64,000 nt of DNA, from positions 372,001 to 436,000 of the forward strand of contig JAHISV010000008.1 of the NCBI GenBank assembly GCA_018818065.1, written 5' to 3'. The notes below the pieces were generated by a model. It had not been told where the DNA came from, made no database searches, and saw only the letters and a list, made by a program, of their open reading frames with translations. The stretch is from Bacteroidota bacterium (GTDB lineage: Bacteria; Bacteroidota; Ignavibacteria; Ignavibacteriales; Melioribacteraceae). Below, one piece after another: positions 35,434-44,432 of this stretch (its first letter is position 1; every line of letters starts with the position of its first letter). The position numbers and the translations under genes were made by a program.

Positions 35434-35497
35434 GTCCCTAAAGGGACTCTGATTTTTCTTCTGATTATCTAAAGATATTTTGTCCCAAAAGGGACAA
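35434..35497. repeat. REP-like palindromes downstream of the Y1 transposase
   Basis: Two palindromes: GTCCC-TAAA-GGGAC at 35434-35447 and TTGTCCC-AAAA-GGGACAA at 35480-35497. They share the GTCCC/GGGAC stem and a 4-nt loop and lie 8 and 54 bp after the transposase stop. Confidence 0.7.
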
Positions 35498-35518
35498 CAA
35501 ATACTACTAGAAAAATAA

Positions 35519-36022
35519 TCACCCCTTACCCTGTGCCTTAAGAATAAGATCAGCCAACTCCCTAAACGCGCCATCTCCGCCATTGCGGGTAAGAACCAGA
35601 TCCGCTATTTCCTTTATCTGATCAACAGCATCTGCCGGTGCAGCCGAGAAACCCACGTTCTTCATAATTTTCATATCATTAACATCATCACCAAGGTAGG
35701 CTACTTCATTCATTGTGATTTTTAATTCTTCACAAATTGCCATTGCCGTCTCTTGTTTGTCCCAAATGTCGTTCGCAATAAAATCAATCTTTAGCTTTTC
35801 TCCACGCGCTTTAACTATATCAGATGCATCAGTCGTTATTATACCCGTTCTGAGTCCGGCCTCCTTTAAAAGTCTGTTCCCCATCCCATCTTTCACGTTA
35901 AATTTCTTGAAAGCTTGTCCCTCGTTATTATAATACATACCGCCATCGGTGAGGCAACCATCAAGATCCGAGAGAACCAGTTTGATTGATTTTAGTGCTT
36001 CAAGTACTTGTTTGTTATTCAT
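35519..36022 (-). CDS. kdsC: KdsC-like HAD phosphatase
   Basis: A 167-residue HAD phosphatase of the KdsC type, which removes phosphate from KDO 8-phosphate in lipopolysaccharide core synthesis. The nucleophile motif is LVLSDLDGCLTDGG near residue 16, the second motif GIITTDAS near 60, and the Asp motif YLGDDVNDMKIM near 108. There is no cap domain, as expected for this tetrameric group. No other KDO gene is adjacent. Related phosphatases act on other nonulosonate phosphates, so the substrate is probable but not certain. Confidence 0.82.
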   Translation of the reverse strand: MNNKQVLEALKSIKLVLSDLDGCLTDGGMYYNNEGQAFKKFNVKDGMGNRLLKEAGLRTGIITTDASDIVKARGEKLKIDFIANDIWDKQETAMAICEELKITMNEVAYLGDDVNDMKIMKNVGFSAAPADAVDQIKEIADLVLTRNGGDGAFRELADLILKAQGKG

Positions 36023-36451
36023 ATTGGATATGTTTTGTTTAATTTTAGAATATAGTAAAATGATTTTAATATTGTGTGAAAAAGTAGTTTTTTTAGCATT
36101 TTTTTTGAAAACTGCAGGTCAAAAAAAAATGCATTTTTTTTTAATTTTGATTGCGAACTTTAATCAACATTTGTTATATTAACCCTTCGGAATACTACTT
36201 CGAAACTTTATGAAATAAGGGCAGTACATAAATTTATGAACGACCAATTTGTTACATCTGGCAATGTTCGTCCGACTTTCCCAATCGAAAAACACATTAA
36301 AAATACATTCGCAAGCATTAATATAGAATTAAATTGTAGTTTATTAAACAATCATTAAAATTTTTATTGAGTATTGTGTTAAAGATATTGAACAACTATA
36401 ATAACGAACCAAATAACAAACTAATTCCACAAACATTAGAAGGAGCAGCTA
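36023..36451. other. AT-rich intergenic region before the TonB receptor
   Basis: About 430 bp with several runs of A or T (notably 36088-36140) and no supported open frame. It must hold the promoters of the divergent kdsC and receptor genes. I do not see a clear operator, riboswitch or RNA gene. Confidence 0.5.
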
Positions 36452-39178
36452 ATGAATAAGCTTTACAGGCTTTCTGTGCTAATGCTTTTAGTTTTATCAT
36501 CAGCATTGTTTGCACAATCTTACAAAGTAACCGGCGTTGTTAAAAGTAGTGCCGGTGACGCATTAATCGGAGCAAACGTTTACGTACAAGGCACAACCAC
36601 TGGTGCTGCAACAGACGAAAACGGTAAGTACGAAGTAACTTTAAAAGCCGGCAAATATACTGTTGTTTGCAGTTACATTGGCTTTGAAACAATATCAGAA
36701 GCAATCGATCTTACAAACAACATGGAACTTAACTTTTCACTAAGAGATAAAGCTTTCTCTTTAAGTGTTGAAGTTATTGCTGACCGCGCTAAGGAAAGAG
36801 AAACTCCTGTTGCTTTTACAAACGTTGATAAGAAAGAAATGGAACAAGTACTCGGTAGCCAGGACATTCCTATGGTTCTTAACACTACACCAAGTGTTTA
36901 TGCATCTCAGGAAGGTGGTGGAGCGGGTGATTCAAGAATTAGTTTACGTGGTTTTGACCAAAGAAACTTTGCTATCATGATTAACGGTGTACCTGTTAAT
37001 GACATGGAAAATGGCTGGGTTTATTGGTCAAACTGGGACGGTGTTGGTGACGCTACTTCATCAATCCAGATCCAGAGAGGTCTTAGTGCTGTTAACTTAG
37101 CTACAGCCTCTATCGGTGGTACATTGAACATTGTTACTGATCCTGTTGCTTATGCAAGCAGTTTCGATTTGAAACAAGAATTTGGTTCAGGTGCTTTTAG
37201 AAAAACAACTATGTCATTCAACACTGGTTTGATAGACAATAAGTTTGCTCTTAACGGTACCTTAGTTAGAAAAGTCGGTGACGGTATCAACGACAAAACT
37301 TGGACAGACGCATATGCTTACTATTTTGGCGCTGCCTATAACATAAACGAAAAAAACAGAATTGAAGTTTATGCTATTGGTGCTCCTCAAAGACATGGTC
37401 AGTTTTCATATGAGCAAAACCTTGCTGAATTCAGCCATGAGTTAGCTATTGATAATGGTTTTTCTCAAGAAGCCTTGGATGCTATTCAGGAAAACGGTAC
37501 AAAATGGAATGGTATGTGGAACACCGTTGATCCTACATACGGTGGAAATCAGGCATGGAACAAGAGTTGGTGGGCACCTGCAACCGGCAAACAGGTTAGA
37601 TATGCAAGTGACTTTTTGAATGAAAGAGAAAACTTCTTCCACAAACCAATAGTTAACTTTAACTATTATGGTCAGTTAAGTGAAAAAGCTTCTCTATATA
37701 CTACCCTTTATTGGTCAGGTGGTATTGGTGGTGGTACTGGTACTTACGGCAGCACAAAGAGTGTTAAAGTTGGATTCACATCAGTTAAAGACTGGGATGC
37801 TACCATAGCAAATAACCGCGCAACAGTTGATGATGGCGGTTTATTTGTTGGTAAAGGTGTTCTAAGAAACAGTCGTAACGATCAGGATTCTTATGGTGCT
37901 TTAGCTAAAATGCTTTACAAAGTATCTGATGATTTCACTATGCAAGTAGGTGTTGATTGGAGAACTGCAGAAGTTGAACATTACAGAGAAGTTAGAGATA
38001 TGTTAGGCGGTGATTATCTTATAATGAAAGACAATAAATTATTGCCATCTGCTGGTATTAGAGTTGGTCTTGGCGATAAAATCGGTTACTGGGAAACAAA
38101 TAATATTGACTGGTTAGGCGCTTATTTACAAGGTGAATATACCGCGCAGAGATTTACCGCCGTTGGCATGGTTGGCTGGTCTACAGTTAAGTACAAAACT
38201 ACTAACCATTTCCTTGATGATGGAACTGGTAATCCTGCAACCGCAGAATCAGAAGATATCAATGCAATTCAGTTCAAAGGTGGTTTGAATTATCGTATTG
38301 ATGCAGACATGAATGCTTTCATCAATGCCGGCTGGGTAAACAAAGTTCCTACCTTAGATCAGGCTCTTGATGATGTTAATACTCTTGTTGTCGCTGATCC
38401 TGGTAACGAAAAATTCTTTGACGTTGAAGCAGGACTTAACTGGAATGGTCTTGATGGTAGAATGGCTGTTTCAGCCAATATTTACTATACAAAATGGCAA
38501 GACAGATTTATGTCAAGAACAGTTACTTTAGCTGATGACAGAGAAGGAACAGTTAACCTTTTAGGTATGAACGAAACACATATGGGTCTTGAGCTGGAAG
38601 TTGCTTACCAACCAGTTGATATGTTAAAATTTGACCTTACTGTTTCTGTTGGTGACTGGCAATATGATGGCGACGTAGCCTCAACATTTACAGATTATCA
38701 GGCAGGTCAGGTTGTTCAAGAATCATATAACCTTTATTTAGATGGTATTAAAGTTGGCGATCAGCCACAGCAGTCAGTTGTCTTATCTGTTTCATTATTC
38801 CCAATTGACGGTTTATATATTTCCGGTATTGTTAAACATTACAGAGAATTCTACTCAATGTTTGATCCTGCTACAAGAAACGATCCAGATGATAAAGGTC
38901 AGTCATGGAAACTTCCTGACTTTACTGTAATAGACTTACATGCTGCTTACGATTTACCTTGGAAACTTGGCAGCACAGAAATACAGTTATTCGCTCACGT
39001 ATTCAATTTACTTGACGCTCTCTATATTTCTGAAGGTACTGACAACAGCAGTTACGAAGGATACCATGTTGGTAATTATTACAAAAATGCTTTCAACCAG
39101 CCTCATACAGCTGAAGCAGGTTCTGTTTATTTAGGCTTGCCTATGAACTTTAACGCTGGTATCAAAATCAAATTATAA
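36452..39178 (+). CDS. TonB-dependent outer-membrane receptor
   Basis: A 908-residue outer-membrane receptor. Signal peptide to about residue 21 (SSALFAQ), then a carboxypeptidase regulatory-like domain (VTGVVKSSAGDALIGANVYVQGTTTGAATDENGKYEV), a plug (ISLRGFDQRNFAIMINGVPVNDMENG, IQIQRGLSAVNLATASIGGTLNIVTDP) and a beta-barrel ending in MNFNAGIKIKL with the terminal hydrophobic residue. No SusD-like gene is adjacent, so it is not a typical SusCD pair. The coding sequence is rich in GGT, GTT, GCT and AAC codons, which suggests strong expression. AGAAGGAG lies before the ATG and a strong terminator follows. The substrate is unknown. Confidence 0.9.
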   Translation: MNKLYRLSVLMLLVLSSALFAQSYKVTGVVKSSAGDALIGANVYVQGTTTGAATDENGKYEVTLKAGKYTVVCSYIGFETISEAIDLTNNMELNFSLRDKAFSLSVEVIADRAKERETPVAFTNVDKKEMEQVLGSQDIPMVLNTTPSVYASQEGGGAGDSRISLRGFDQRNFAIMINGVPVNDMENGWVYWSNWDGVGDATSSIQIQRGLSAVNLATASIGGTLNIVTDPVAYASSFDLKQEFGSGAFRKTTMSFNTGLIDNKFALNGTLVRKVGDGINDKTWTDAYAYYFGAAYNINEKNRIEVYAIGAPQRHGQFSYEQNLAEFSHELAIDNGFSQEALDAIQENGTKWNGMWNTVDPTYGGNQAWNKSWWAPATGKQVRYASDFLNERENFFHKPIVNFNYYGQLSEKASLYTTLYWSGGIGGGTGTYGSTKSVKVGFTSVKDWDATIANNRATVDDGGLFVGKGVLRNSRNDQDSYGALAKMLYKVSDDFTMQVGVDWRTAEVEHYREVRDMLGGDYLIMKDNKLLPSAGIRVGLGDKIGYWETNNIDWLGAYLQGEYTAQRFTAVGMVGWSTVKYKTTNHFLDDGTGNPATAESEDINAIQFKGGLNYRIDADMNAFINAGWVNKVPTLDQALDDVNTLVVADPGNEKFFDVEAGLNWNGLDGRMAVSANIYYTKWQDRFMSRTVTLADDREGTVNLLGMNETHMGLELEVAYQPVDMLKFDLTVSVGDWQYDGDVASTFTDYQAGQVVQESYNLYLDGIKVGDQPQQSVVLSVSLFPIDGLYISGIVKHYREFYSMFDPATRNDPDDKGQSWKLPDFTVIDLHAAYDLPWKLGSTEIQLFAHVFNLLDALYISEGTDNSSYEGYHVGNYYKNAFNQPHTAEAGSVYLGLPMNFNAGIKIKL

Positions 39179-39225
39179 TCAACCTTCGTTGATATTTGTT
39201 TGATTTGAAATAGATTTACAAAAAT

Positions 39226-39259
39226 AAAGCCCTTCGCGAATAGCGTGGGGCTTTTTTTT
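39226..39259 (+). terminator. Terminator of the TonB receptor gene
   Basis: Stem AAAGCCC/GGGCTTT with an inner CGC/GCG pairing, directly followed by eight T residues. Confidence 0.85.
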
Positions 39260-39381
39260 CCTAAACTATCGTATTAGTGTTCTTATCTGGTCGAATTAAA
39301 TTCCTCGTATTTTGGGAGCATATCCGCAATACCTAACTCACTTATGTACCCGGAAATATAATAGCCAAAGAGACTATACTC

Positions 39382-39414
39382 ATTGACATTTATGAATTTT
39401 CCATAAATGTCAAT
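39382..39414. repeat. Perfect 13-bp inverted repeat
   Basis: ATTGACATTTATG pairs with its exact complement after a 7-nt spacer. It lies about 145 bp before the phosphodiesterase gene, with no T-tract after it. It could be an operator or a relic repeat. Confidence 0.6.
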
Positions 39415-39557
39415 CTCTCCCTTACTTATTCATAACACGAAATTGACTGATCAATGATAATTCATTCTTTTTGAAGAGAACTACCTATTGAATTGGCGGG
39501 TAATACTCATCTCAAAATTGTATATTTGATTAACATTTTGAATTAAAGAGTGAGAGG

Positions 39558-40787
39558 ATGAAAAAACTCTATCTTATTTTATTGTTAATGGCTGCATCCG
39601 GTTTCATTTTCGCCCAATCTCAGCCATACGTTGTTCTTATCTCCTTCGATGGTTTTAGATGGGATTACTCCGAACGAGGCATAACCCCTAACATTGAAAG
39701 GTTGAAAGAATGTGGTGTTCATGCTAAAACTCTAAAGCCCTGTTTCCCCTCAAAAACTTTTCCTAATCATTATTCAATTATTACAGGAATGTATCCGGAG
39801 AATCATGGTATAATCAGCAATAACATGCGTGATTTAAGAACCCGTAAAGAATTTCATCTTTACGCCCGGGAAGAAGTTAAGAACCCTGACTGGTACAAAG
39901 GTGAAGCCTTTTGGGAGACCACAACAAAAAAGGGAATCATCTCAGCAAGTTATTTCTGGCCAGGCTCAGAAGTCACTGACGCTAGCCGACGTCCTACGTA
40001 TTCCTTTAAATACAAGCACAATTTCCCTTATGAAAACAGGATAGACACAGTAATCAACTGGTTGACGCTGCCGGAAGATTTGCGCCCGCATTTTATAGCA
40101 ACCTATTTTCATGATACAGATTCCTATGGACATCAGTACGGTCCAAATTCCCCGGAAATTGATTCTTCTATAGTTAGGCTGGATAACATAATAGGATATT
40201 TCTACCGGGAGCTTGAAAGAATTAATATGCAGGATAGTGTAAACGTTATTCTGGTGAGTGACCATGGAATGACTGAAATTTATGCTGATAAAATAATCAG
40301 CGTCGGAGAAATAACCTCGGGCTATCATTATGAATCTATTGATAATGGACCCTTCCTGCTTATTGAACCGGAAGAAAATGAAATTGACTCGTTATTTAGT
40401 GAACTTAAAAGCCATGAAGAGCATTTTACCACATACACCAAATCTACAATACCGGATTATTACCATTTCTCACATAATGATTTAATCTTTTCACTCATTT
40501 TAGTTGCAGATCCGGGTTGGACGCTGGTTGATAAAACGGAGTCTGAAGAATGGTATCTTGATGGTAAGGGAACTCATGGTTATGATAATAATTTTTTAGA
40601 TATGCATGGTACTTTTATTGTCAATGGCCCGCATTTCAAGAATGGATATAAAACCGGAACCCTCAACAACATTGATATTTATCCACTTTTGTGCGAAATA
40701 TTCAATCTAAAAATTGATCATAAAATTGATGGCGAGTTAAACAACATTAAATTCATTTTAAATAATAATCAGAAGAAATATGAATAA
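39558..40787 (+). CDS. Exported nucleotide pyrophosphatase/phosphodiesterase (ENPP-like)
   Basis: A 409-residue alkaline-phosphatase-superfamily enzyme with signal peptide ending FIFAQ. Metal-binding and nucleophile motifs are SFDGFRWDY near 33, SKTFPNHYSIITG near 68 (Thr nucleophile), HDTDSYGHQYGP near 192, VSDHGM near 234 and THGYDN near 339, the pattern of type I phosphodiesterase / nucleotide pyrophosphatases. It would split phosphodiester or pyrophosphate bonds in the periplasm. It overlaps the next gene, an M16 peptidase, by 8 bp, so the three genes from here to 43415 form an operon. Confidence 0.88.
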   Translation: MKKLYLILLLMAASGFIFAQSQPYVVLISFDGFRWDYSERGITPNIERLKECGVHAKTLKPCFPSKTFPNHYSIITGMYPENHGIISNNMRDLRTRKEFHLYAREEVKNPDWYKGEAFWETTTKKGIISASYFWPGSEVTDASRRPTYSFKYKHNFPYENRIDTVINWLTLPEDLRPHFIATYFHDTDSYGHQYGPNSPEIDSSIVRLDNIIGYFYRELERINMQDSVNVILVSDHGMTEIYADKIISVGEITSGYHYESIDNGPFLLIEPEENEIDSLFSELKSHEEHFTTYTKSTIPDYYHFSHNDLIFSLILVADPGWTLVDKTESEEWYLDGKGTHGYDNNFLDMHGTFIVNGPHFKNGYKTGTLNNIDIYPLLCEIFNLKIDHKIDGELNNIKFILNNNQKKYE

Positions 40788-42057
40788 CATTCTAAATATA
40801 AATTACGAAAAACATTTACTCGATAACGGTCTGCAGGTGATCTTATACAAAGATAACAGTCTGCCTATAGTATCGGTTAACTTGTGGTACAAAGTTGGTT
40901 CTGCCTACGAGACAAAGGGTAAAACAGGATTTGCACACCTGTTCGAGCATATGATGTTCCAGGGTTCAGAAAATGTTAAAAAGGAAGAACATTTTAAGTA
41001 CGTGCAGGAAGCCGGCGGAAGCTTAAATGGATCGACAAGTTTCGATAAAACCAATTATTACGAAACGGTTCCCTCCAACTATCTTGATATGGCTCTCTGG
41101 CTGGAATCCGACAGACTTGGTTATATGCTGCAGGGATTAACTCAGGAAAAACTGGATAACCAAAAAGATGTTGTAATGAATGAGAGAAAACAACGTTACG
41201 ATAATCAGCCATACGGAAGATCCTGGGAAATATTATTTTCCAGCGTGTACCCCGAATCTCATCCATACAGCTGGCCTACAATTGGCTGGATGGAAGATAT
41301 TAAAAGTTATAATCTTGATGATGTTAAAAATTTCTTCAAAAAATACTACGTGCCAAATAACGCTAGTCTGGTTGTTGCTGGTGATATTGATTACGAGAAA
41401 GCTCTTGAATCAGTTAAAAAGTTTTTTGGGGAGATACCAAAAGGCTCAGATGTGGAACATCCCCCTAAACAAAACTCAAAAATTACAGAGAATAAATTCG
41501 TTACTCACGAAGACAATGTTCAGCTAACCCGCCTGTATCTTGCCTGGAATTCCGATCATTTGTACGGAACAGACGACGCAAAGCTGGATCTGCTCTCCGA
41601 CATATTAACAGGCTCAAAAAACAGCCGGCTTTATAAATCTCTTGTATTCGAAAAACAAATAGTGCAGGATATTTCGGCCTTCCAATATTCAGCCGATTTA
41701 CAGGGTACATTTTTTATAATCGCGACTGCCAAGCCCGGTGTTGAAACCGCAAAAATAAAAGAAGAGATTTTTCTGGAACTTGAGAAATTAATTAGTGATG
41801 GCGTAAATGATGACGAGCTTTCCCGTTCTGTTAATTCCTACAAATCAAGCTATATCTATTCATTGCAAAACATCGAGGTGATGGCAGACCATATTAATAA
41901 TTACAACTGTCACCTTGGCGAGCCAAATTCATTTGTTTACGACCTTGAAAGGTATAATCAGGTGACAACAAAAGATATTACTGAGTGTGTTAAATCATAC
42001 TTAAAACAGCCGTTTGTTGAGTTAATTATTTCACCCAAGCCACAGGAGGCAAAATGA
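40780..42057 (+). CDS. M16 zinc peptidase, active subunit
   Basis: A 425-residue M16 (pitrilysin-like) peptidase. The inverted zinc motif HLFEH is in GFAHLFEHMMFQG near residue 48, with the third ligand glutamate downstream in DVVMNERKQR near 130, so it should be active. No signal peptide is visible. It is followed at once (ATGA overlap) by a second M16 protein without the zinc motif, the usual active/inactive heterodimer arrangement of two-gene M16B systems. Confidence 0.93.
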   Translation: MNNILNINYEKHLLDNGLQVILYKDNSLPIVSVNLWYKVGSAYETKGKTGFAHLFEHMMFQGSENVKKEEHFKYVQEAGGSLNGSTSFDKTNYYETVPSNYLDMALWLESDRLGYMLQGLTQEKLDNQKDVVMNERKQRYDNQPYGRSWEILFSSVYPESHPYSWPTIGWMEDIKSYNLDDVKNFFKKYYVPNNASLVVAGDIDYEKALESVKKFFGEIPKGSDVEHPPKQNSKITENKFVTHEDNVQLTRLYLAWNSDHLYGTDDAKLDLLSDILTGSKNSRLYKSLVFEKQIVQDISAFQYSADLQGTFFIIATAKPGVETAKIKEEIFLELEKLISDGVNDDELSRSVNSYKSSYIYSLQNIEVMADHINNYNCHLGEPNSFVYDLERYNQVTTKDITECVKSYLKQPFVELIISPKPQEAK

Positions 42058-43415
42058 TGGATAGAAGCAGAAGTCCTCTCCCCCAGGGTGAGATCGAATT
42101 CCACCTGCCAAATATTGAAAGATTTGTACTGCAAAATGGATTGAAGGTTCTTTTTGTTAAAAAGGATAAATTGCCGCTAATGCAGATTTCCCTGCTTATT
42201 AAAGCAGGAAGCATTTTTGACACTCTTGACAAAGCAGGTACTGCTCACCTGACAGCTATGATGATTGATGAAGGGGCTGGTCCCTATAACTCGCTGGAAC
42301 TTGATAATGAAATAGAAAAACTTGGGTCCATAATAAGTATTTCAAATAATCATGATTCGTTGTACGTTTCTTTGCTTTCGTTAAAGGAAAATTTCGAGCG
42401 CTCTCTTGAACTAGCTTCACTTATTATTACCGAACCGGTTCTGGCAGAGGAGGATTTTAATAGAGAAAAGTACAAGTTGGAAAACAAGCTTCAGCAGATG
42501 TATGATGATCCGGGATATATTGCTTCATCAAATTTTGACAGAATTTGTTATCTTGGAACAAATTATTCCCTGCCGGCTATGGGTGTCAAATCCTCAGTTT
42601 CTAAACTTGAGCTGGGCGATATCAAAAATTATTATAATGATCACTTCTCACCCGAAAATTCACACTTAATAGTTGTTGGGAATATTGATCAGGATGACCT
42701 TGAGAAAAAACTTAATAAGTATTTAGCCGCCTGGACAAATAAAAAAACAGGAGATGACCCGGTAACATCTTTCAGTTCTGAGGGGAGAAAAATTTACATT
42801 ATTCACAAAGAAGATGCTGCTCAGACTGAGATACGCGTAGGCTGCCTTGCCAGTGGAAGAAAGGATGGCGATTATTTTGATAAGATGGTCGTTAATACCA
42901 TTCTGGGAGGTCAGTTTTCCAGCAGAATAAACCTTAACCTGCGTGAAGACAAAGGCTTTACCTATGGCGCAAATTCCATTATGAATTATAATGCAGCCAC
43001 AGGTGTATTCAGAATTGGAACCGCTGTTAATATGGAAAACACCGCCGAGGCACTGAGCGAGATTTTTAAGGAAATAAAAGGGATTAAAAAAGAGATCACT
43101 TCTGATGAAATTGAATTTGCCAGGTCATATCTGGTTAAAAGTTTCCCTTCAAAATTTGAGACTTACGGTCAGATTGCCAATAATCTTAACGCAATTGTTT
43201 TACAGGATTTACACGATAGTTATTATAACGAGTACATCGAAAATGTATCAAAAGTAACCAGAGAATCTGCTCTGAAAGCCGCGGAGGCGAATCTTAAAGA
43301 AGAAGAGATGATAATTGTTCTGGTTGGTGATAAAGGCAAAATTATCCCTCAGTTAAAAGATTCATCTGACGAAATAATTCACCTGGATATTGAAGGAAAT
43401 GTTCTAAATAGTTGA
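42054..43415 (+). CDS. M16 peptidase-like partner without zinc motif
   Basis: A 453-residue M16-fold protein. Where the active partner has HLFEH, this one reads HLTAMMIDEG, so the zinc site is lost. The C-terminal R/Y-type substrate-binding region is present (NLREDKGFTYGANSIM). It most likely forms the second half of a closed heterodimer with the preceding product. It overlaps the upstream gene by 4 bp, and its last 12 bp overlap the end of a convergent gene. Confidence 0.9.
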   Translation: MMDRSRSPLPQGEIEFHLPNIERFVLQNGLKVLFVKKDKLPLMQISLLIKAGSIFDTLDKAGTAHLTAMMIDEGAGPYNSLELDNEIEKLGSIISISNNHDSLYVSLLSLKENFERSLELASLIITEPVLAEEDFNREKYKLENKLQQMYDDPGYIASSNFDRICYLGTNYSLPAMGVKSSVSKLELGDIKNYYNDHFSPENSHLIVVGNIDQDDLEKKLNKYLAAWTNKKTGDDPVTSFSSEGRKIYIIHKEDAAQTEIRVGCLASGRKDGDYFDKMVVNTILGGQFSSRINLNLREDKGFTYGANSIMNYNAATGVFRIGTAVNMENTAEALSEIFKEIKGIKKEITSDEIEFARSYLVKSFPSKFETYGQIANNLNAIVLQDLHDSYYNEYIENVSKVTRESALKAAEANLKEEEMIIVLVGDKGKIIPQLKDSSDEIIHLDIEGNVLNS

Positions 43416-44420
43416 ATCAGGTAAAACCGTAGTATTACTTAAAGAGTTTATTCTGTGTCCTTTTCTTTTGAATTGTTTAATAAACTCTTCAAGGCTTATG
43501 AAGTCGTCATAATTGAAGAGTAAAGAAACACTCTCGTTGTAAGATGCGCTGGAACTATAGAATTTTAATAGTGATTGAATTTCTTCCTTTGATTTGGAGC
43601 GAAGATCCTTTAACCCGCTTAAAGGATTCAGCTTAATGTTTTTCCTGGCAAACTCATTTTTAATAAAGTCATAAGAAGTTGACTTAAAAACTTCCGAATT
43701 ATCATCCACCAAAAGATAGCTGTCTTCCCCAAAAGTTCTTGCTATGGACTCAACAGATCCTTTAAGTCTTTGCCGGCTGTTTTCACCGGACAATTTGAAT
43801 CTGTTATCCTTAATCTCGTCATTAATTAAAAGAACAAATTCTTTGTTGTTACCCGCAAATTCTTTTTTATACTCTAAATTACTAAACGAAGGTACGTCGC
43901 AAAGTGAACAAGGGTAGGGATTTTTTATAAATTCTTCAATTCCACGCTCTTCCCTGTCTTCGGGAGGCATAACACAAAAACTGAACGAACAATAGGGGCG
44001 AAAGATATTTTTGTTATACTTTAACACGGTTCTAAGTAATACAATATTCCCTGATGAAACTGATAAAAGAGTTGAACCATGTTTTTCCTGCTCTTCCGTT
44101 ATAATATGAACAGAATCCGGGAATGATTTCTTGAAATCATATATAAACTGAGGCAATACAACGCCGGTAGGAATGTCGACAACTATGTAATGAGCAAGAG
44201 AATCATCCTCAGGATAATTTTTCTTAACAACCTTTATCCATTCCTGTAAAATTCCATAGTTGTTCAATGTTTTGAAAAATCTGTTTTCTGATTCCGAAAC
44301 AGAGAAACCTGACTTGGCCTTTTCAGGTTCTTTATGGGAAAAATTTTCTACTATCAAATTTACCAGCAAAAGGAACACTGTAAACCCGATAAGAATATTA
44401 ATTACTTTTTTCTTCAACAT
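43404..44420 (-). CDS. Membrane-anchored protein, possibly a divergent polysaccharide deacetylase
   Basis: A 338-residue protein with one N-terminal transmembrane helix (VINILIGFTVFLLLVNLIV). I do not recognise it with certainty. The order of segments is reminiscent of the YibQ/DUF610 divergent polysaccharide deacetylase fold: a central SFSFCVMPPE, a region SYLLVDDNSEVFKSTSYDF, and a C-terminus SVSLLFNYDDFISLEEFIKQFKRKGHRI like the closing strand-helix of that family. The catalytic residues are not clearly kept, so this is only a suggestion. It lies downstream of a crotonase gene on the same strand. Confidence 0.6.
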   Translation of the reverse strand: MLKKKVINILIGFTVFLLLVNLIVENFSHKEPEKAKSGFSVSESENRFFKTLNNYGILQEWIKVVKKNYPEDDSLAHYIVVDIPTGVVLPQFIYDFKKSFPDSVHIITEEQEKHGSTLLSVSSGNIVLLRTVLKYNKNIFRPYCSFSFCVMPPEDREERGIEEFIKNPYPCSLCDVPSFSNLEYKKEFAGNNKEFVLLINDEIKDNRFKLSGENSRQRLKGSVESIARTFGEDSYLLVDDNSEVFKSTSYDFIKNEFARKNIKLNPLSGLKDLRSKSKEEIQSLLKFYSSSASYNESVSLLFNYDDFISLEEFIKQFKRKGHRINSLSNTTVLPDSTI

Positions 44421-44432
44421 CCGGCATGAATA

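Larger units (their letters stand above)
39179..39557. other. Intergenic region between receptor and phosphodiesterase
   Basis: About 380 bp with the receptor terminator at its left end and a perfect 13-bp inverted repeat (39382-39414), both listed separately. No open frame or RNA gene is supported in the rest. Confidence 0.5.

Noticed and set aside
36088..36140. A/T homopolymer runs as terminator or phase-variable tract
   Set aside because: No paired arms beside them and they are not in a coding region or between promoter elements I can define.
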